Source of the DNA: Oceanospirillaceae bacterium
Lineage (GTDB): Bacteria > Pseudomonadota > Gammaproteobacteria > Pseudomonadales > Balneatricaceae
NCBI GenBank assembly: GCA_024640955.1
Contig: JAHEDZ010000042.1
Coordinates: 121,435-160,201, forward strand
Reading direction: 5' to 3'
Length of the DNA stretch: 38,767 bases
Positions 27,718 to 38,767 of the stretch are shown one piece after another (positions within the stretch are counted from its first letter, which is position 1; every line of letters starts with the position of its first letter). The notes beneath the pieces are model-generated. The model had not been told where the DNA came from. It saw only the letters and a program-made list of their open reading frames with translations, and did not search any database. A program made the position numbers and the translations under genes.

Positions 27718-29712
27718 GTGAGTCAGCAACCTAAGACGAACAGTGCCAAATTAAGCACCGCAAAGATCGACTGGAGTGAGAGCCAACCGCACTCCAGCGC
27801 GTTCGACGATATCTATTTCAGCCAGCAGAGCGGTACCTCTGAGACAGAGCATGTTTTTATCAATGCCAACAACCTTCCAAAGCGCTTTGCAGATCAGGAC
27901 CCTCAGCGTCCCTTTGTGATCGCTGAAACAGGTTTCGGTACCGGTCTTAACTTTCTCTGCGCCCGCAAGCTCTGGCTCAAAGCGGCTCCGAAAACCGCTC
28001 AACTGCACTTTATTAGTTGTGAGAAATACCCCTTTACTCCCGCAGATCTCAAACAAGCGCACCAGCTGTTTGCGCCTGACCCCGAGCTAGCGAGCGGTTG
28101 CGAGCAGCTACAAAAACTCTGGCCCAAGCCGGTGAGCGGCTTTCACCGATTGAATCTAGACCAGGGCCGGATCCAACTGACACTGCTCTACGGCGATGCC
28201 ACCGAAATGTTGAGTCAACTCAACGCCCAGATTGACTGCTGGTTTCTGGATGGTTTCGCCCCCTCTAAGAATCCCGAGATGTGGCGAGAAGAGCTCTTTG
28301 CTCAACTCCGGCGTTTGAGCCACGCCAAAACAACGCTGGCCACCTTCACGTGTGCTGGTCTCGTAAGGCGTGGTCTCAAAGCCTCTGGCTTTGAGATTCG
28401 TAAAATACCCGGCTACGGTCGCAAACGTGAAATGCTCTGCGCCGATTTTGTAGCGGATGGCGTAGATAAGCGAGAAGACGTAGAGCAACAGCCCTGGTTG
28501 AAACGCCCTCCAACCAGGCCTAAGTCGGGCCCCATTGCCATAATAGGTGGCGGACTAAGCGGCGCAACCACGGCGTTCGCACTGGCTCGCCGCGGTTATC
28601 AAGTCGATCTCTACGAGCAACACCCAGAGCTTGCCACCGAGGGTTCGGGCAACCCCCAGGGTGCGCTGTACGCCAAGTTACCGGCAAAGCCAACACCGCA
28701 GAGTCGGTTACACCTCGCGGGCCTCAACTACTCGGTGCAGCTGCTACAAAGCCTAGGGTTTAATGATGGCCAGATTGCCGATCTATGCGGCCTACTCCAG
28801 CTAGCTTTGCACGAGAAAGAGGTAAAACGTTTTCAACAGGTTGTCACCGACGGCGCTTACCCGGCTGAGGTCGTTCAAGGGGTTAGTCAGGAGGAAGCAA
28901 CAGAGCTTGCCGGAACCGAATGCGCCGGACCTGCGCTCTACTTCCCGGATGCGGGCTGGGTCTCACCGGCAAAATTTAGTCGCGCGCTCTGCGACCACCC
29001 CAATATTCAGCTCAAGAGATTAGAACCGGTCGAGAAGATTCAGACCACCGTTGACGGCTGGCGGGTCGGCGCTGGAGACAGGTTGTACCGCAATATTATC
29101 CTTTGCACCGCGTGGCGCACCGAACTCTTCGACAACTGGCACAGCCTGGGGCTCAAACCTATTCGTGGCCAGACCACCTGGGTAAACGCCACATCAGCGG
29201 ATTCGCTCGCAAAAGTCGTCTGCGGCAAGGGTTATATATCCCCCGCCTTAGACGGTCAGTACTGCTTTGGTTCCAGTTTCGTAATTGGCGACCAGAGCGC
29301 GGAGTTGCGCGACGCCGAGCATCAGCACAATTTGCAGATTCTAAAGGAATCGCTACCTGAACTGGCTGAAGCTCTGGTCGCCGAGAGCTTCAGCGGTAAG
29401 GCTACACAACGCGCCGGCAGCCGTGACTATGTCCCACTAGTGGGTGCCCTCTGTGATCAAGAGGAGCTGATAAGTCGATATAAAGCACTAAAGATCGACG
29501 CTCGCACCCGCTTTAAAGGTGACGCACCTTGGGTTTCTGGGCTATATGTAAACCTAGGCCATGGATCGAAGGGGCTAATCACCTGCCCGCTCAGTGCCGA
29601 GGTACTGGCCGCACAAATCAATGCAGAGCCCTATCCGATAGAGCAGCCATTGGTGGAGATTCTCTCACCCCAGCGCTTTACGATAAGGGATCTAATTAGA
29701 AGCGAGGGATAA
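27718..29712 (+). CDS. mnmC: Bifunctional tRNA modification enzyme MnmC
   Basis: Protein of 664 aa completing the mnm5(s2)U34 modification of tRNA wobble uridine. The N-terminal methyltransferase domain has FVIAETGFGTGLNFL near 66-80 and the acidic WFLDGFAPSKNPEMW near 175-190. The C-terminal FAD-dependent oxidase domain begins with IAIIGGGLSGATTAFALARRGYQVDLYE near 274. It shows KATQRAGSRDYVPLVG and GLYVNLGHGSKGL at the end. The start is GTG, with GAGAG just upstream; the nearby ATG is followed at once by a stop. Length is normal for the family. Confidence 0.95.
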   Translation: MSQQPKTNSAKLSTAKIDWSESQPHSSAFDDIYFSQQSGTSETEHVFINANNLPKRFADQDPQRPFVIAETGFGTGLNFLCARKLWLKAAPKTAQLHFISCEKYPFTPADLKQAHQLFAPDPELASGCEQLQKLWPKPVSGFHRLNLDQGRIQLTLLYGDATEMLSQLNAQIDCWFLDGFAPSKNPEMWREELFAQLRRLSHAKTTLATFTCAGLVRRGLKASGFEIRKIPGYGRKREMLCADFVADGVDKREDVEQQPWLKRPPTRPKSGPIAIIGGGLSGATTAFALARRGYQVDLYEQHPELATEGSGNPQGALYAKLPAKPTPQSRLHLAGLNYSVQLLQSLGFNDGQIADLCGLLQLALHEKEVKRFQQVVTDGAYPAEVVQGVSQEEATELAGTECAGPALYFPDAGWVSPAKFSRALCDHPNIQLKRLEPVEKIQTTVDGWRVGAGDRLYRNIILCTAWRTELFDNWHSLGLKPIRGQTTWVNATSADSLAKVVCGKGYISPALDGQYCFGSSFVIGDQSAELRDAEHQHNLQILKESLPELAEALVAESFSGKATQRAGSRDYVPLVGALCDQEELISRYKALKIDARTRFKGDAPWVSGLYVNLGHGSKGLITCPLSAEVLAAQINAEPYPIEQPLVEILSPQRFTIRDLIRSEG

Positions 29713-29713
29713 T

Positions 29714-29889
29714 ATGGCACTCGTGGTATTTGATCGAGGTACGCGCATAAAAACGCCCGCCTCCAGCACATTCCCACCGTGCCGGGTTGAGGCTAGTAGC
29801 CCATCGAGGATCAACTTAGCGGTATCATTACCCGCACCGACCTAATCCGGCTACTTATCAGCCAGGCCCGGGTGGAAGGCAAGGTGTAA
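29714..29889 (+). pseudogene. CBS-domain protein remnant
   Basis: It starts MALVVFDRGTRIKTPASSTF directly after the mnmC stop, then loses frame and hits TAA. In another frame, SGIITRTDLIRLLISQARVEGKV followed by TAA is a typical CBS-domain C-terminus. The two pieces are close together, so most of the middle has been deleted and at least one frameshift is present. It is a dead gene relic. Confidence 0.55.
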
Positions 29890-30217
29890 GAAAAACAGAC
29901 CTACCTGTATGAGCGCTGTACCCGAAGCGTATTGCGCGACTGCTAACGGCACTTAGCGGTCATTGAGCTCGCCTTTTATATGTACACCCGACTTGTACTT
30001 TATCGTTATTAATTCCCAATGCACATAGGTGAATCGCCACGACTTCACTAGACACTCTTCATAGTGAAAATACTCGAGCATTACCAATGTCTCTTTTGGG
30101 GCGATAGCTGAAGTTCACCTGCTGCGATACAACCTCTCGACAGCAAGATCTCTCCGTCACAACCGGCACTTCCTTTAAAGACTTTCTCCCGAAAGTGAAC
30201 CATTTAGGTCGAACGCA
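29890..30217. other. Intergenic stretch with the second repeat copy
   Basis: Apart from the repeat at 29905-29940 nothing recognisable is present. Only a 40-codon minus-strand frame without a ribosome site was seen. The stretch separates the convergent mnmC and GGDEF/EAL genes. Confidence 0.5.
29905..29940 (+). repeat. Interspersed repeat, copy 2
   Basis: Begins CTGTATGAGCGCTGTAC and ends AAGCGTATTGCGCGAC. It matches copy 1 near 10.6 kb in 30 of 36 positions without gaps. Both copies lie just downstream of a gene remnant. Confidence 0.5.
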
Positions 30218-32386
30218 TCAATTAATTCTGAATTTTTTCGGAATCTTAGAATCAGCAATTCTTAGCGGATCGAGCAAGTTATCACCTTGTTCAAGAATGT
30301 CCGCTACCGGTAAAGGCTTTGAGTGAAAATAGCCCTGATGTAAATTTGCTTGGAACGAGCGTAATAGCCGCATCTGTAAGCTAGTTTCAACGCCCTCTAC
30401 AATGACCTTGAGTGACAGGTGTTTTGCAAGCAATCCGAGAAAGCGTACCACCGCCCGAGCAGAGGTATTACCTTCAATTTCGTCGACCAAACTTTTATCA
30501 AGTTTCACGATATCCAAAGGCAAGGTCATCATGCGGGTAAAGTTACTCTGTTCTGTACCAAAGTCATCCAGCGCGATCTTATAGCCTGCGTCACGCAACC
30601 GCTGAAGATTGCGTTTTAGCGCACTCATATCGGTTCGTGGATTAAGTGCCTTCTCATTAATCTCCAGTACCACAGGGTTATGAGAATTAATAAATGGCGG
30701 CTCCGTGCCGTCAATCAGAGAATCGACAAACCCGTCTGACGCAAATTGCTCAAGATTAAAATTCCACGCTATGTAAGCACCCGTGAAAGACTCGAGTTCT
30801 TGAGCTACAGCGTCGTGCATCAACCGTCTTCTCTCCGCATATTCCGGCTTAAAAAACTCCTGCACAAAGTAAGAAAGAAACTCATTCGGTGTCCGCACCC
30901 GTTCGCCGTGAGTTTGCCAACGTATCAAAGCCTCAAAACCGGCAATTGTCTCTGACTCGGAATCGATGATCGGTTGCAGGTAGTAAACGAACTCTCCCGC
31001 ATTGAGACCTGCAGCAATATTTTGACTAGTTACAACTGTGGTCCCACGATCGGCCAGTGCATCTGTCGAATACACTACTTGATTTCGGCCGCAGGACTTC
31101 GCCTCGATCACAGCATTGTTGGCATCTCGTAAACCAGAACTCAGTTGGTTTGCCTGATCTGTAATCGCAACCCCAATGGAGACTGTGCGATTTATGCTTA
31201 TACCGTCATAGTCGAGCTGAAATGACTCTACAGAAGCCCTGACGCTTTCTGCCAATGATTCGATCTCAGATTCTGCAGCACTCGGTAATAACACAGCGAA
31301 ATCGGTCGCGCCCAAGCGCGCTGTAAGATTTCCCGACCCAACCATATCCGCGAGCAGGTGTGCAACTCCGACTAAGTACTTATCCCCAGCCTCGTAGCAG
31401 TACATGTCGTTGATAGATTTGAAATAATCTATGTCGATTAACAGCACAGCGACTGTAGCATGCTCTTGGTAATGCTTATTAAAACTGGCAAAAAGCCCAG
31501 TTTTATTGAGTAATTCAGTCAGTGGATCGAAGTAAGCTTTTCGCTCTAGATCGCTATTTAGCTGAACTAACTCCTCATTTTTCTTTTGAAGCAGCGCAAC
31601 AAACTTCTGATTATCAGCCTCGTAGGCTGCCAGCAAAACAGTGGCATCTCTCAGCGCCGACGCAACTTTAGCAACCTCAGGTACTCCCGCGTTCAGTCCA
31701 TCACGCGGCGGTTGCGGGAAGTTCGCCAATTGTTGTATTCCAGTGTGGATCTGCTCAAGGGGTTCAACGACCATCTTACGCAGCCTCAAAGCGGGGAACG
31801 CCAACAACCCAAAAAGTACAAATCCGGTCAAGATATGTAGATTCAGCGTGATAGTTTCAACCTGCTGCGCATCAAATCTTGCTACCTCTGCCCTAGATTC
31901 AGCTTGCTCCTGGATAGCCGCAAGCAGGCTCCGCATTTCATCCATGTGCTCCTTACCTTGTCCCGACTGCACGAGTTTGATCGCTTGTGCGTGCCCAACT
32001 TCGATATCGGTACTATTCTGCAGGAGCGCGAATCCAGCTTCAAAGTACTCATTACGTCGGTTTATCAGATCGTTAAGCGTCACGTATTCAGCACGTTCTA
32101 TCCAAGGTTCGACGCTATTTAGTAAAGAAACTATTACCTCATTTGCTGCCCAATAGGGCTCGAGAAACGATTCATCTCGGGTCAACAGATAACCTCGCTG
32201 CCCCGTCTCAGCATCCGTCAATGCCTGCAGTATCATGTGAGTCGCATCGTCAAGCTCTTCGGCCGCAACATAGAGTTCCACGGCTTCAGTTTCCTTACTA
32301 TGCGTTATTAGCAAAGAGCCCAGAATGATACTCAAGCACAGAATTCCAAGCAGTGTATAGACAGTGACAAGCTTTCGAAGGGACAT
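30218..32386 (-). CDS. Membrane CHASE3-GGDEF-EAL protein (c-di-GMP phosphodiesterase, degenerate GGDEF)
   Basis: Protein of 722 aa. A membrane helix at about 8-27 is followed by a periplasmic CHASE3-like sensor (DAETGQRGYLLTRDESFLEPY near 58-78), a second helix at about 182-200, and a linker coiled coil. The GGDEF domain (about 285-440) has its active-site motif replaced by GATDF (359-363), so cyclase activity is unlikely. The EAL domain (about 455-700) keeps EAL at 485-487, N in WNFNLEQF, E in LEINEKA, DDFGT at 607-611, KLDKSL, VEGVET and QGYFHSKPLP. It should therefore bind or hydrolyse c-di-GMP. The start MSLRK is preceded by GGGAAG; upstream in-frame ATGs lack a site. Confidence 0.88.
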   Translation of the reverse strand: MSLRKLVTVYTLLGILCLSIILGSLLITHSKETEAVELYVAAEELDDATHMILQALTDAETGQRGYLLTRDESFLEPYWAANEVIVSLLNSVEPWIERAEYVTLNDLINRRNEYFEAGFALLQNSTDIEVGHAQAIKLVQSGQGKEHMDEMRSLLAAIQEQAESRAEVARFDAQQVETITLNLHILTGFVLFGLLAFPALRLRKMVVEPLEQIHTGIQQLANFPQPPRDGLNAGVPEVAKVASALRDATVLLAAYEADNQKFVALLQKKNEELVQLNSDLERKAYFDPLTELLNKTGLFASFNKHYQEHATVAVLLIDIDYFKSINDMYCYEAGDKYLVGVAHLLADMVGSGNLTARLGATDFAVLLPSAAESEIESLAESVRASVESFQLDYDGISINRTVSIGVAITDQANQLSSGLRDANNAVIEAKSCGRNQVVYSTDALADRGTTVVTSQNIAAGLNAGEFVYYLQPIIDSESETIAGFEALIRWQTHGERVRTPNEFLSYFVQEFFKPEYAERRRLMHDAVAQELESFTGAYIAWNFNLEQFASDGFVDSLIDGTEPPFINSHNPVVLEINEKALNPRTDMSALKRNLQRLRDAGYKIALDDFGTEQSNFTRMMTLPLDIVKLDKSLVDEIEGNTSARAVVRFLGLLAKHLSLKVIVEGVETSLQMRLLRSFQANLHQGYFHSKPLPVADILEQGDNLLDPLRIADSKIPKKFRIN

Positions 32387-32741
32387 ATTGCTGCTTCCCG
32401 AATACATTGAGTTTAGCCGGTATACCGTGAATAAAGAGTAGCAGATGAGCTGCATGTCTGCCGGTACGTTACTGTCAGACAGCTAGACTGACGCCATATT
32501 GCCTCATTAGCATTTTGGCTGAACTGGCATGAATCAGAACGTAATTTGTGTACTAAAATTGCAAATGGGTATCATCGCTTCTGGACGATTGCTTTACACG
32601 CTCCGCCTTGAGTCCACTTAAAGAAACACGAGTCAGGCCCCGCAACTATTATCAAGATGTCTCTTGAGGGTGGCGAAGCGAGTAAGAGTCGCAGTTGCCG
32701 TAGGGAATAGTTTTTCTCAAATGGCTGCAATATCCGCCACA
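32387..32741. other. Intergenic stretch without recognised features
   Basis: It lies upstream of the GGDEF/EAL gene and downstream of the broken kinase. The promoter of the GGDEF/EAL gene should be here, but no convincing -35/-10 pair was identified. Confidence 0.5.
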
Positions 32742-33500
32742 CTATAGAAACCGCCGCAGGGTTTCCTCAAACTCCCCAGTGTCAAACCGCTTTTCAACAA
32801 CAGCATTATAGCCGGCCTCAAGTGCGATACGCTCGATAACCTCTGAGTTAGAAGCGCTTGCCAGAATGATCGGAATGTCAGAATTACCCGAAACACGTAT
32901 CCTTCTGCAAGTCTAGATACCGTCTAAACGGGGCATATCCCGATCCAGAATAACCAAATCGAAGTCCTTATATCTCAAACAGTCAATCGCTGTGTAGCCG
33001 TCATCTGCGCTAGTCACATTCGCGCCCAGATCCGTTAAAACATCTTCCAGAATTTTTAGATTTAGCGGGCTGTCGTCGGCTATTAATATGTGTTTGTCTT
33101 TAAATGCATTCTCACGAGTCAGCGGATGAGTCTGTGTCTGGTCTATGCCACCCGCTCCCTGAACCAGGAGGAACGAAACAACAAACGAAAAGCGACTGCC
33201 CTTGTCTGAGTGACTGTTTGCAACCAGCTTCGAACCCAGTAATTTTGGTCAAGTCTTGGGATATCATCAATCCAAGCCCAGACCCACCGAAGCGTCTGGC
33301 CACCGATGAGTCGGTTTGCTCGAACGGCTGAAAGAGCTTAGCTAACTGACTTGAGTTCATACCAATACCGTCATCAGTTACTGAGAGTTCTACCTCGGCG
33401 CGAGACTCATCGTCTGGCTTCTAGTTGTACGGTGCCCTCTCGAGTGAATTTAATAGCATTACTTACAAGGTTGTTGAGCACCTGTTTGACACCAGATTAT
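32742..33500 (-). pseudogene. Hybrid sensor histidine kinase remnant (HATPase and receiver parts)
   Basis: Reading on the minus strand, VKQVLNNLVSNAIKFTREGTVQLEA is the N-box of a histidine kinase. After a frameshift near 33420 comes ESRAEVELSVTDDGIGMNSS and RFGGSGLGLMISQ (G boxes). A second frameshift near 33250 leads to LGSKLVANSHSDKGSRFSF and then a receiver domain, KDKHILIADDSPLNLKIL to LVILDRDMPRLDG. An in-frame TAG follows at the next codons, before the rest of the receiver up to TAG at 32742-32744. The dimerisation and sensor domains are absent: homology stops at about 33497, where the toxin-antitoxin promoter begins. Two frameshifts, a stop and a truncation make this a clear pseudogene. 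Confidence 0.85.
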
Positions 33501-33514
33501 AAGCAGATAATAAT
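33486..33514 (+). promoter_or_regulatory. Promoter of the toxin-antitoxin operon
   Basis: A perfect -35 TTGACA (33486-33491), a 17-base spacer and -10 AATAAT (33509-33514). The predicted start is near 33521, and the ribosome site AAGGAG follows at 33536. Confidence 0.65.
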
Positions 33515-33517
33515 CTG
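33493..33517. promoter_or_regulatory. Inverted-repeat operator of the toxin-antitoxin operon
   Basis: CAGATTAT (33493-33500) and ATAATCTG (33510-33517) are perfect 8-bp inverted arms around a 9-base spacer. They overlap the -10 and spacer of the promoter, as expected for autorepression by a Phd/YefM antitoxin. Confidence 0.65.
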
Positions 33518-33547
33518 TTCACAGGAATGCAAAATAAGGAGCGCGTC

Positions 33548-33823
33548 ATGTTCAGTTCCAACGATATTCATACGATTACAGAATTCAGTCGCCGGCCCGC
33601 AGAACACCTGAAGCGACTGTCCACCTCTAAGCGCCCCGAAATGTACACCCTCAACGGTAAACCTAGCGTTGTTATGCAGGATGCCGAGTCATACGAGCGT
33701 ATGGCAGAGTTAGCGGACTATGCAGATAGCATCCTGAAGATACGCAAAGCGTTGTCCGAAACCGGAAGGCCTCTAGATAGTTTCACGGAAGAATTTGAGG
33801 TCCGAATGGGTATTCGCGATTGA
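33548..33823 (+). CDS. Phd/YefM-family antitoxin
   Basis: Protein of 91 aa that should bind the operator upstream through its N-terminal half and neutralise the toxin through its C-terminal half. The N-terminal part IHTITEFSRRPAEHLKRL and TLNGKPSVVMQDAESYERM has the YefM/Phd layout, and the tail is acidic and flexible. The ATG at 33548 is chosen because AAGGAG lies 6 bases before it; an in-frame ATG 7 codons earlier precedes this site. Its stop overlaps the toxin start. Confidence 0.88.
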   Translation: MFSSNDIHTITEFSRRPAEHLKRLSTSKRPEMYTLNGKPSVVMQDAESYERMAELADYADSILKIRKALSETGRPLDSFTEEFEVRMGIRD

Positions 33824-34116
33824 AAACCTATCAACTAAAAATTAGACCAACCGCAGAGTCGGATATCGTAGAGCGTTACGAACAAATATATTCTGAATCG
33901 CCTGAAAACGCCGAAGCCTGGTACAAGGATCTGATTACCGCCATACAATCACTCAAGCATCTTGCGCTTCGGTGCCCCATCGCCGACGAAGATGCTGAGT
34001 TCAACTTGGGAATTAGGCATCTAATCGTGGGGCGTTACAGAGTTCTTTATCTCCCTCGGGGTACGACGGTTGAGGTATTGCATATCCGTCATGAAAGGCA
34101 CTCGAGGAGACTTTGA
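33820..34116 (+). CDS. ParE/RelE-family toxin
   Basis: Protein of 98 aa with the type II toxin fold pattern: KIRPTAESDIVERYEQIYSESPENAEAWYKDLITAIQSL, then GIRHLIVGRYRVLYLPRGTTVEVLHIRHERHSRRL. The C-terminal RYRVLY and VLHIRHERH are typical of ParE and RelE. The RHERH ending is closer to ParE (gyrase poison) than to ribosome-dependent RelE, but this is uncertain. The start is TTG, overlapping the antitoxin TGA by four bases, so the toxin depends on antitoxin translation. The reading frame is intact. Confidence 0.87.
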   Translation: MKTYQLKIRPTAESDIVERYEQIYSESPENAEAWYKDLITAIQSLKHLALRCPIADEDAEFNLGIRHLIVGRYRVLYLPRGTTVEVLHIRHERHSRRL

Positions 34117-34257
34117 CTCTTTACGAGATAACTTCTTGAAATGACGCATATGGGTCGATATCACCCGTTTACCACCTCCGTGCCTTGGCCCTGTCGAGGT
34201 CATCGCGTCATTCGGTGCGCTAAATGCCCCTCCCACAAACGCGCTAAAAGGAAACCA

Positions 34258-34878
34258 CTAAGCCTCGGCGGACTTAGCGTTAAAGAGGCGTGCAATGGCA
34301 CCGAAGACGCGTTTGATTCCTCGCCAAAGTTTCGGCAGTAGCCAAATAAGCAATAGGACAAAGATCACCAACCCAAGCAGGAACCAGAGGGGGTGATTCA
34401 ACGCTGCCCAGAGGCCACCGATTACAGCAACATCCTCAGCAATTGAGGCGGTCCAGTTAGTGACCGGTTCGGGAGAGGTATTGATGAGTACGCGCGAGCC
34501 CGACTTGAAGGCATGAGAGCCGGCGGCAATCGAACCGCCCACAAGCGCTGCAGCTAACTCAGCTCCAGCACCAATATCGCCAACCGCGCCCGCCGCAAGC
34601 ATGGCTCCCGCAGGAATGCGGATAAAGGTGTGGAGACCGTCCCAACCGGTATCGAATCCCGGTACTTTGTCGGCAAAGAACTCAACACAGTACATGAATC
34701 CGGCGGCGATCATCACCATCGGATCAGCTAGAATCAAAAGATCTGGGGGAAGCGTGATGTTACCGGTGTTGGCCATCCAACCCAGCATAAAAACCGCGGC
34801 GTAGAGGTTGATACCACTGGCCCAAGCAACGCCCATCGAGAGCGCTAAGAGGCTGCTAATGTCAGCTAACTGGTCCAT
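34258..34878 (-). CDS. DUF4126 membrane protein
   Basis: Protein of 206 aa of the DUF4126 family, function unknown. It has several hydrophobic segments (SLLALSMGVAWASGINLYAAVFMLGW at the start, LLGLVIFVLLLIWLLP near the end). The conserved ADKVPGFDTGWDGLHTFIRIPAGAMLAAGAVGD stretch is followed by AHAFKSGSRVLINTSPEPVTNW. A good GAGGGAG lies 8 bases before the ATG. It is 68 bases behind yheU on the same strand and may be read with it. Confidence 0.88.
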   Translation of the reverse strand: MDQLADISSLLALSMGVAWASGINLYAAVFMLGWMANTGNITLPPDLLILADPMVMIAAGFMYCVEFFADKVPGFDTGWDGLHTFIRIPAGAMLAAGAVGDIGAGAELAAALVGGSIAAGSHAFKSGSRVLINTSPEPVTNWTASIAEDVAVIGGLWAALNHPLWFLLGLVIFVLLLIWLLPKLWRGIKRVFGAIARLFNAKSAEA

Positions 34879-34946
34879 AAATCATACTCCCTCTTTTGCT
34901 GCATAAGGCTACATAGAGCCAGGTCGAATAGCCGCTGGATCGGCCG

Positions 34947-35192
34947 CTACTCAGCTTGCCGATTCTTCGCCTGTATCTTAGCTAGATCGGCCGCTGGGAT
35001 GATTGTTGTAGTTTCTGTGGCGCTATCAAACAGAATTAGTGCTTCACCTGTCTCTATCTGCTGACGTACCTGAGCGACGCGCTCCTCCATAGAGGTCTCT
35101 GTTGCACCGTAATCAGTGCCGTCCCGAGTCACGAACTCTTCAATCAGGCCACTAAGCGCGGCAGGCGAAAGAAAATTGGCAGGAACTATCAT
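34947..35192 (-). CDS. yheU: UPF0270 (YheU-like) protein
   Basis: Small soluble protein of 81 aa. MIVPANFLSPAALSGLIEEFVTRDGTDYGATETSMEERVAQVRQQIETGEALILFDS follows the UPF0270 pattern (MIIP, L-x-x-L-I-E-x-F-V-x-R-x-G-T-D-Y-G). The C-terminal 12 residues after TIIPAADL are less conserved. The function is unknown. AAGGA lies 8 bases before the ATG, and it starts 26 bases after ligA ends. Confidence 0.85.
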   Translation of the reverse strand: MIVPANFLSPAALSGLIEEFVTRDGTDYGATETSMEERVAQVRQQIETGEALILFDSATETTTIIPAADLAKIQAKNRQAE

Positions 35193-35218
35193 AGGCTATC
35201 CTTAGATATTTGCTGGAC

Positions 35219-38767
<3,549 letters not shown>

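Noticed and set aside
30074-30196. 40-codon minus-strand frame behind the GGDEF/EAL gene
   Set aside because: No ribosome site and no recognisable family; probably chance.

Overview
The window looks like chromosomal DNA of a marine, salt-adapted gammaproteobacterium, probably from the Oceanospirillales. The pointers are zipA-ligA, the rpsU-yqeY-dnaG-rpoD block divergent from tsaD-folB-folK, the bifunctional mnmC, a group-2 type Mrp Na+/H+ antiporter with fused A and B subunits, and a glucosylglycerate (compatible solute) operon. The genus assignment is inference from gene order and protein style only.

Left part (1-5987): a minus-strand operon reads HAD sugar-phosphoglycerate phosphatase, GT81 glucosyl-3-phosphoglycerate synthase, GH13_18 sugar phosphorylase, SulP anion transporter. 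The first three make glucosylglycerate and can also break it down. Upstream lies a strong NtrC-type palindrome with a second weaker copy, plus a sigma-54 -24/-12 element ending 12 bases before the first start codon. This implies induction by nitrogen limitation and possibly a leaderless transcript. Divergent from it (5988-9390) are an MFS transporter, an EctD-like PhyH dioxygenase and a COG4091-type NAD(P)-binding/SAF protein, a small pathway of unknown substrate.

9391-10760 is accessory and eroded: a PcfJ-domain gene with a TTG start, a DUF2164 remnant and one copy of an interspersed repeat. Then come tRNA-Ile(CAT) with a near-perfect UUCG terminator, rpoD, dnaG, yqeY and rpsU (minus), and tsaD, folB and folK (plus). 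17968-23767 is the six-gene mrp operon (AB, C, D, E, F, G). 23908-29712 is galU, pgi, a nucleotide-sugar dehydrogenase homologue that has lost its catalytic residues, and mnmC. A good sigma-54 element precedes galU, so UDP-glucose supply and glucosylglycerate synthesis might be induced together.

29713-34116 is a second eroded region: a CBS-domain pseudogene, a second copy of the repeat, a CHASE3-GGDEF-EAL protein with a degenerate GGDEF site, a multiply broken hybrid histidine kinase, and a Phd/ParE-type toxin-antitoxin pair. The pair's promoter sits where recognisable kinase sequence ends. The right end (34258-38767, minus) is zipA (running off the window), ligA, yheU and a DUF4126 membrane protein.
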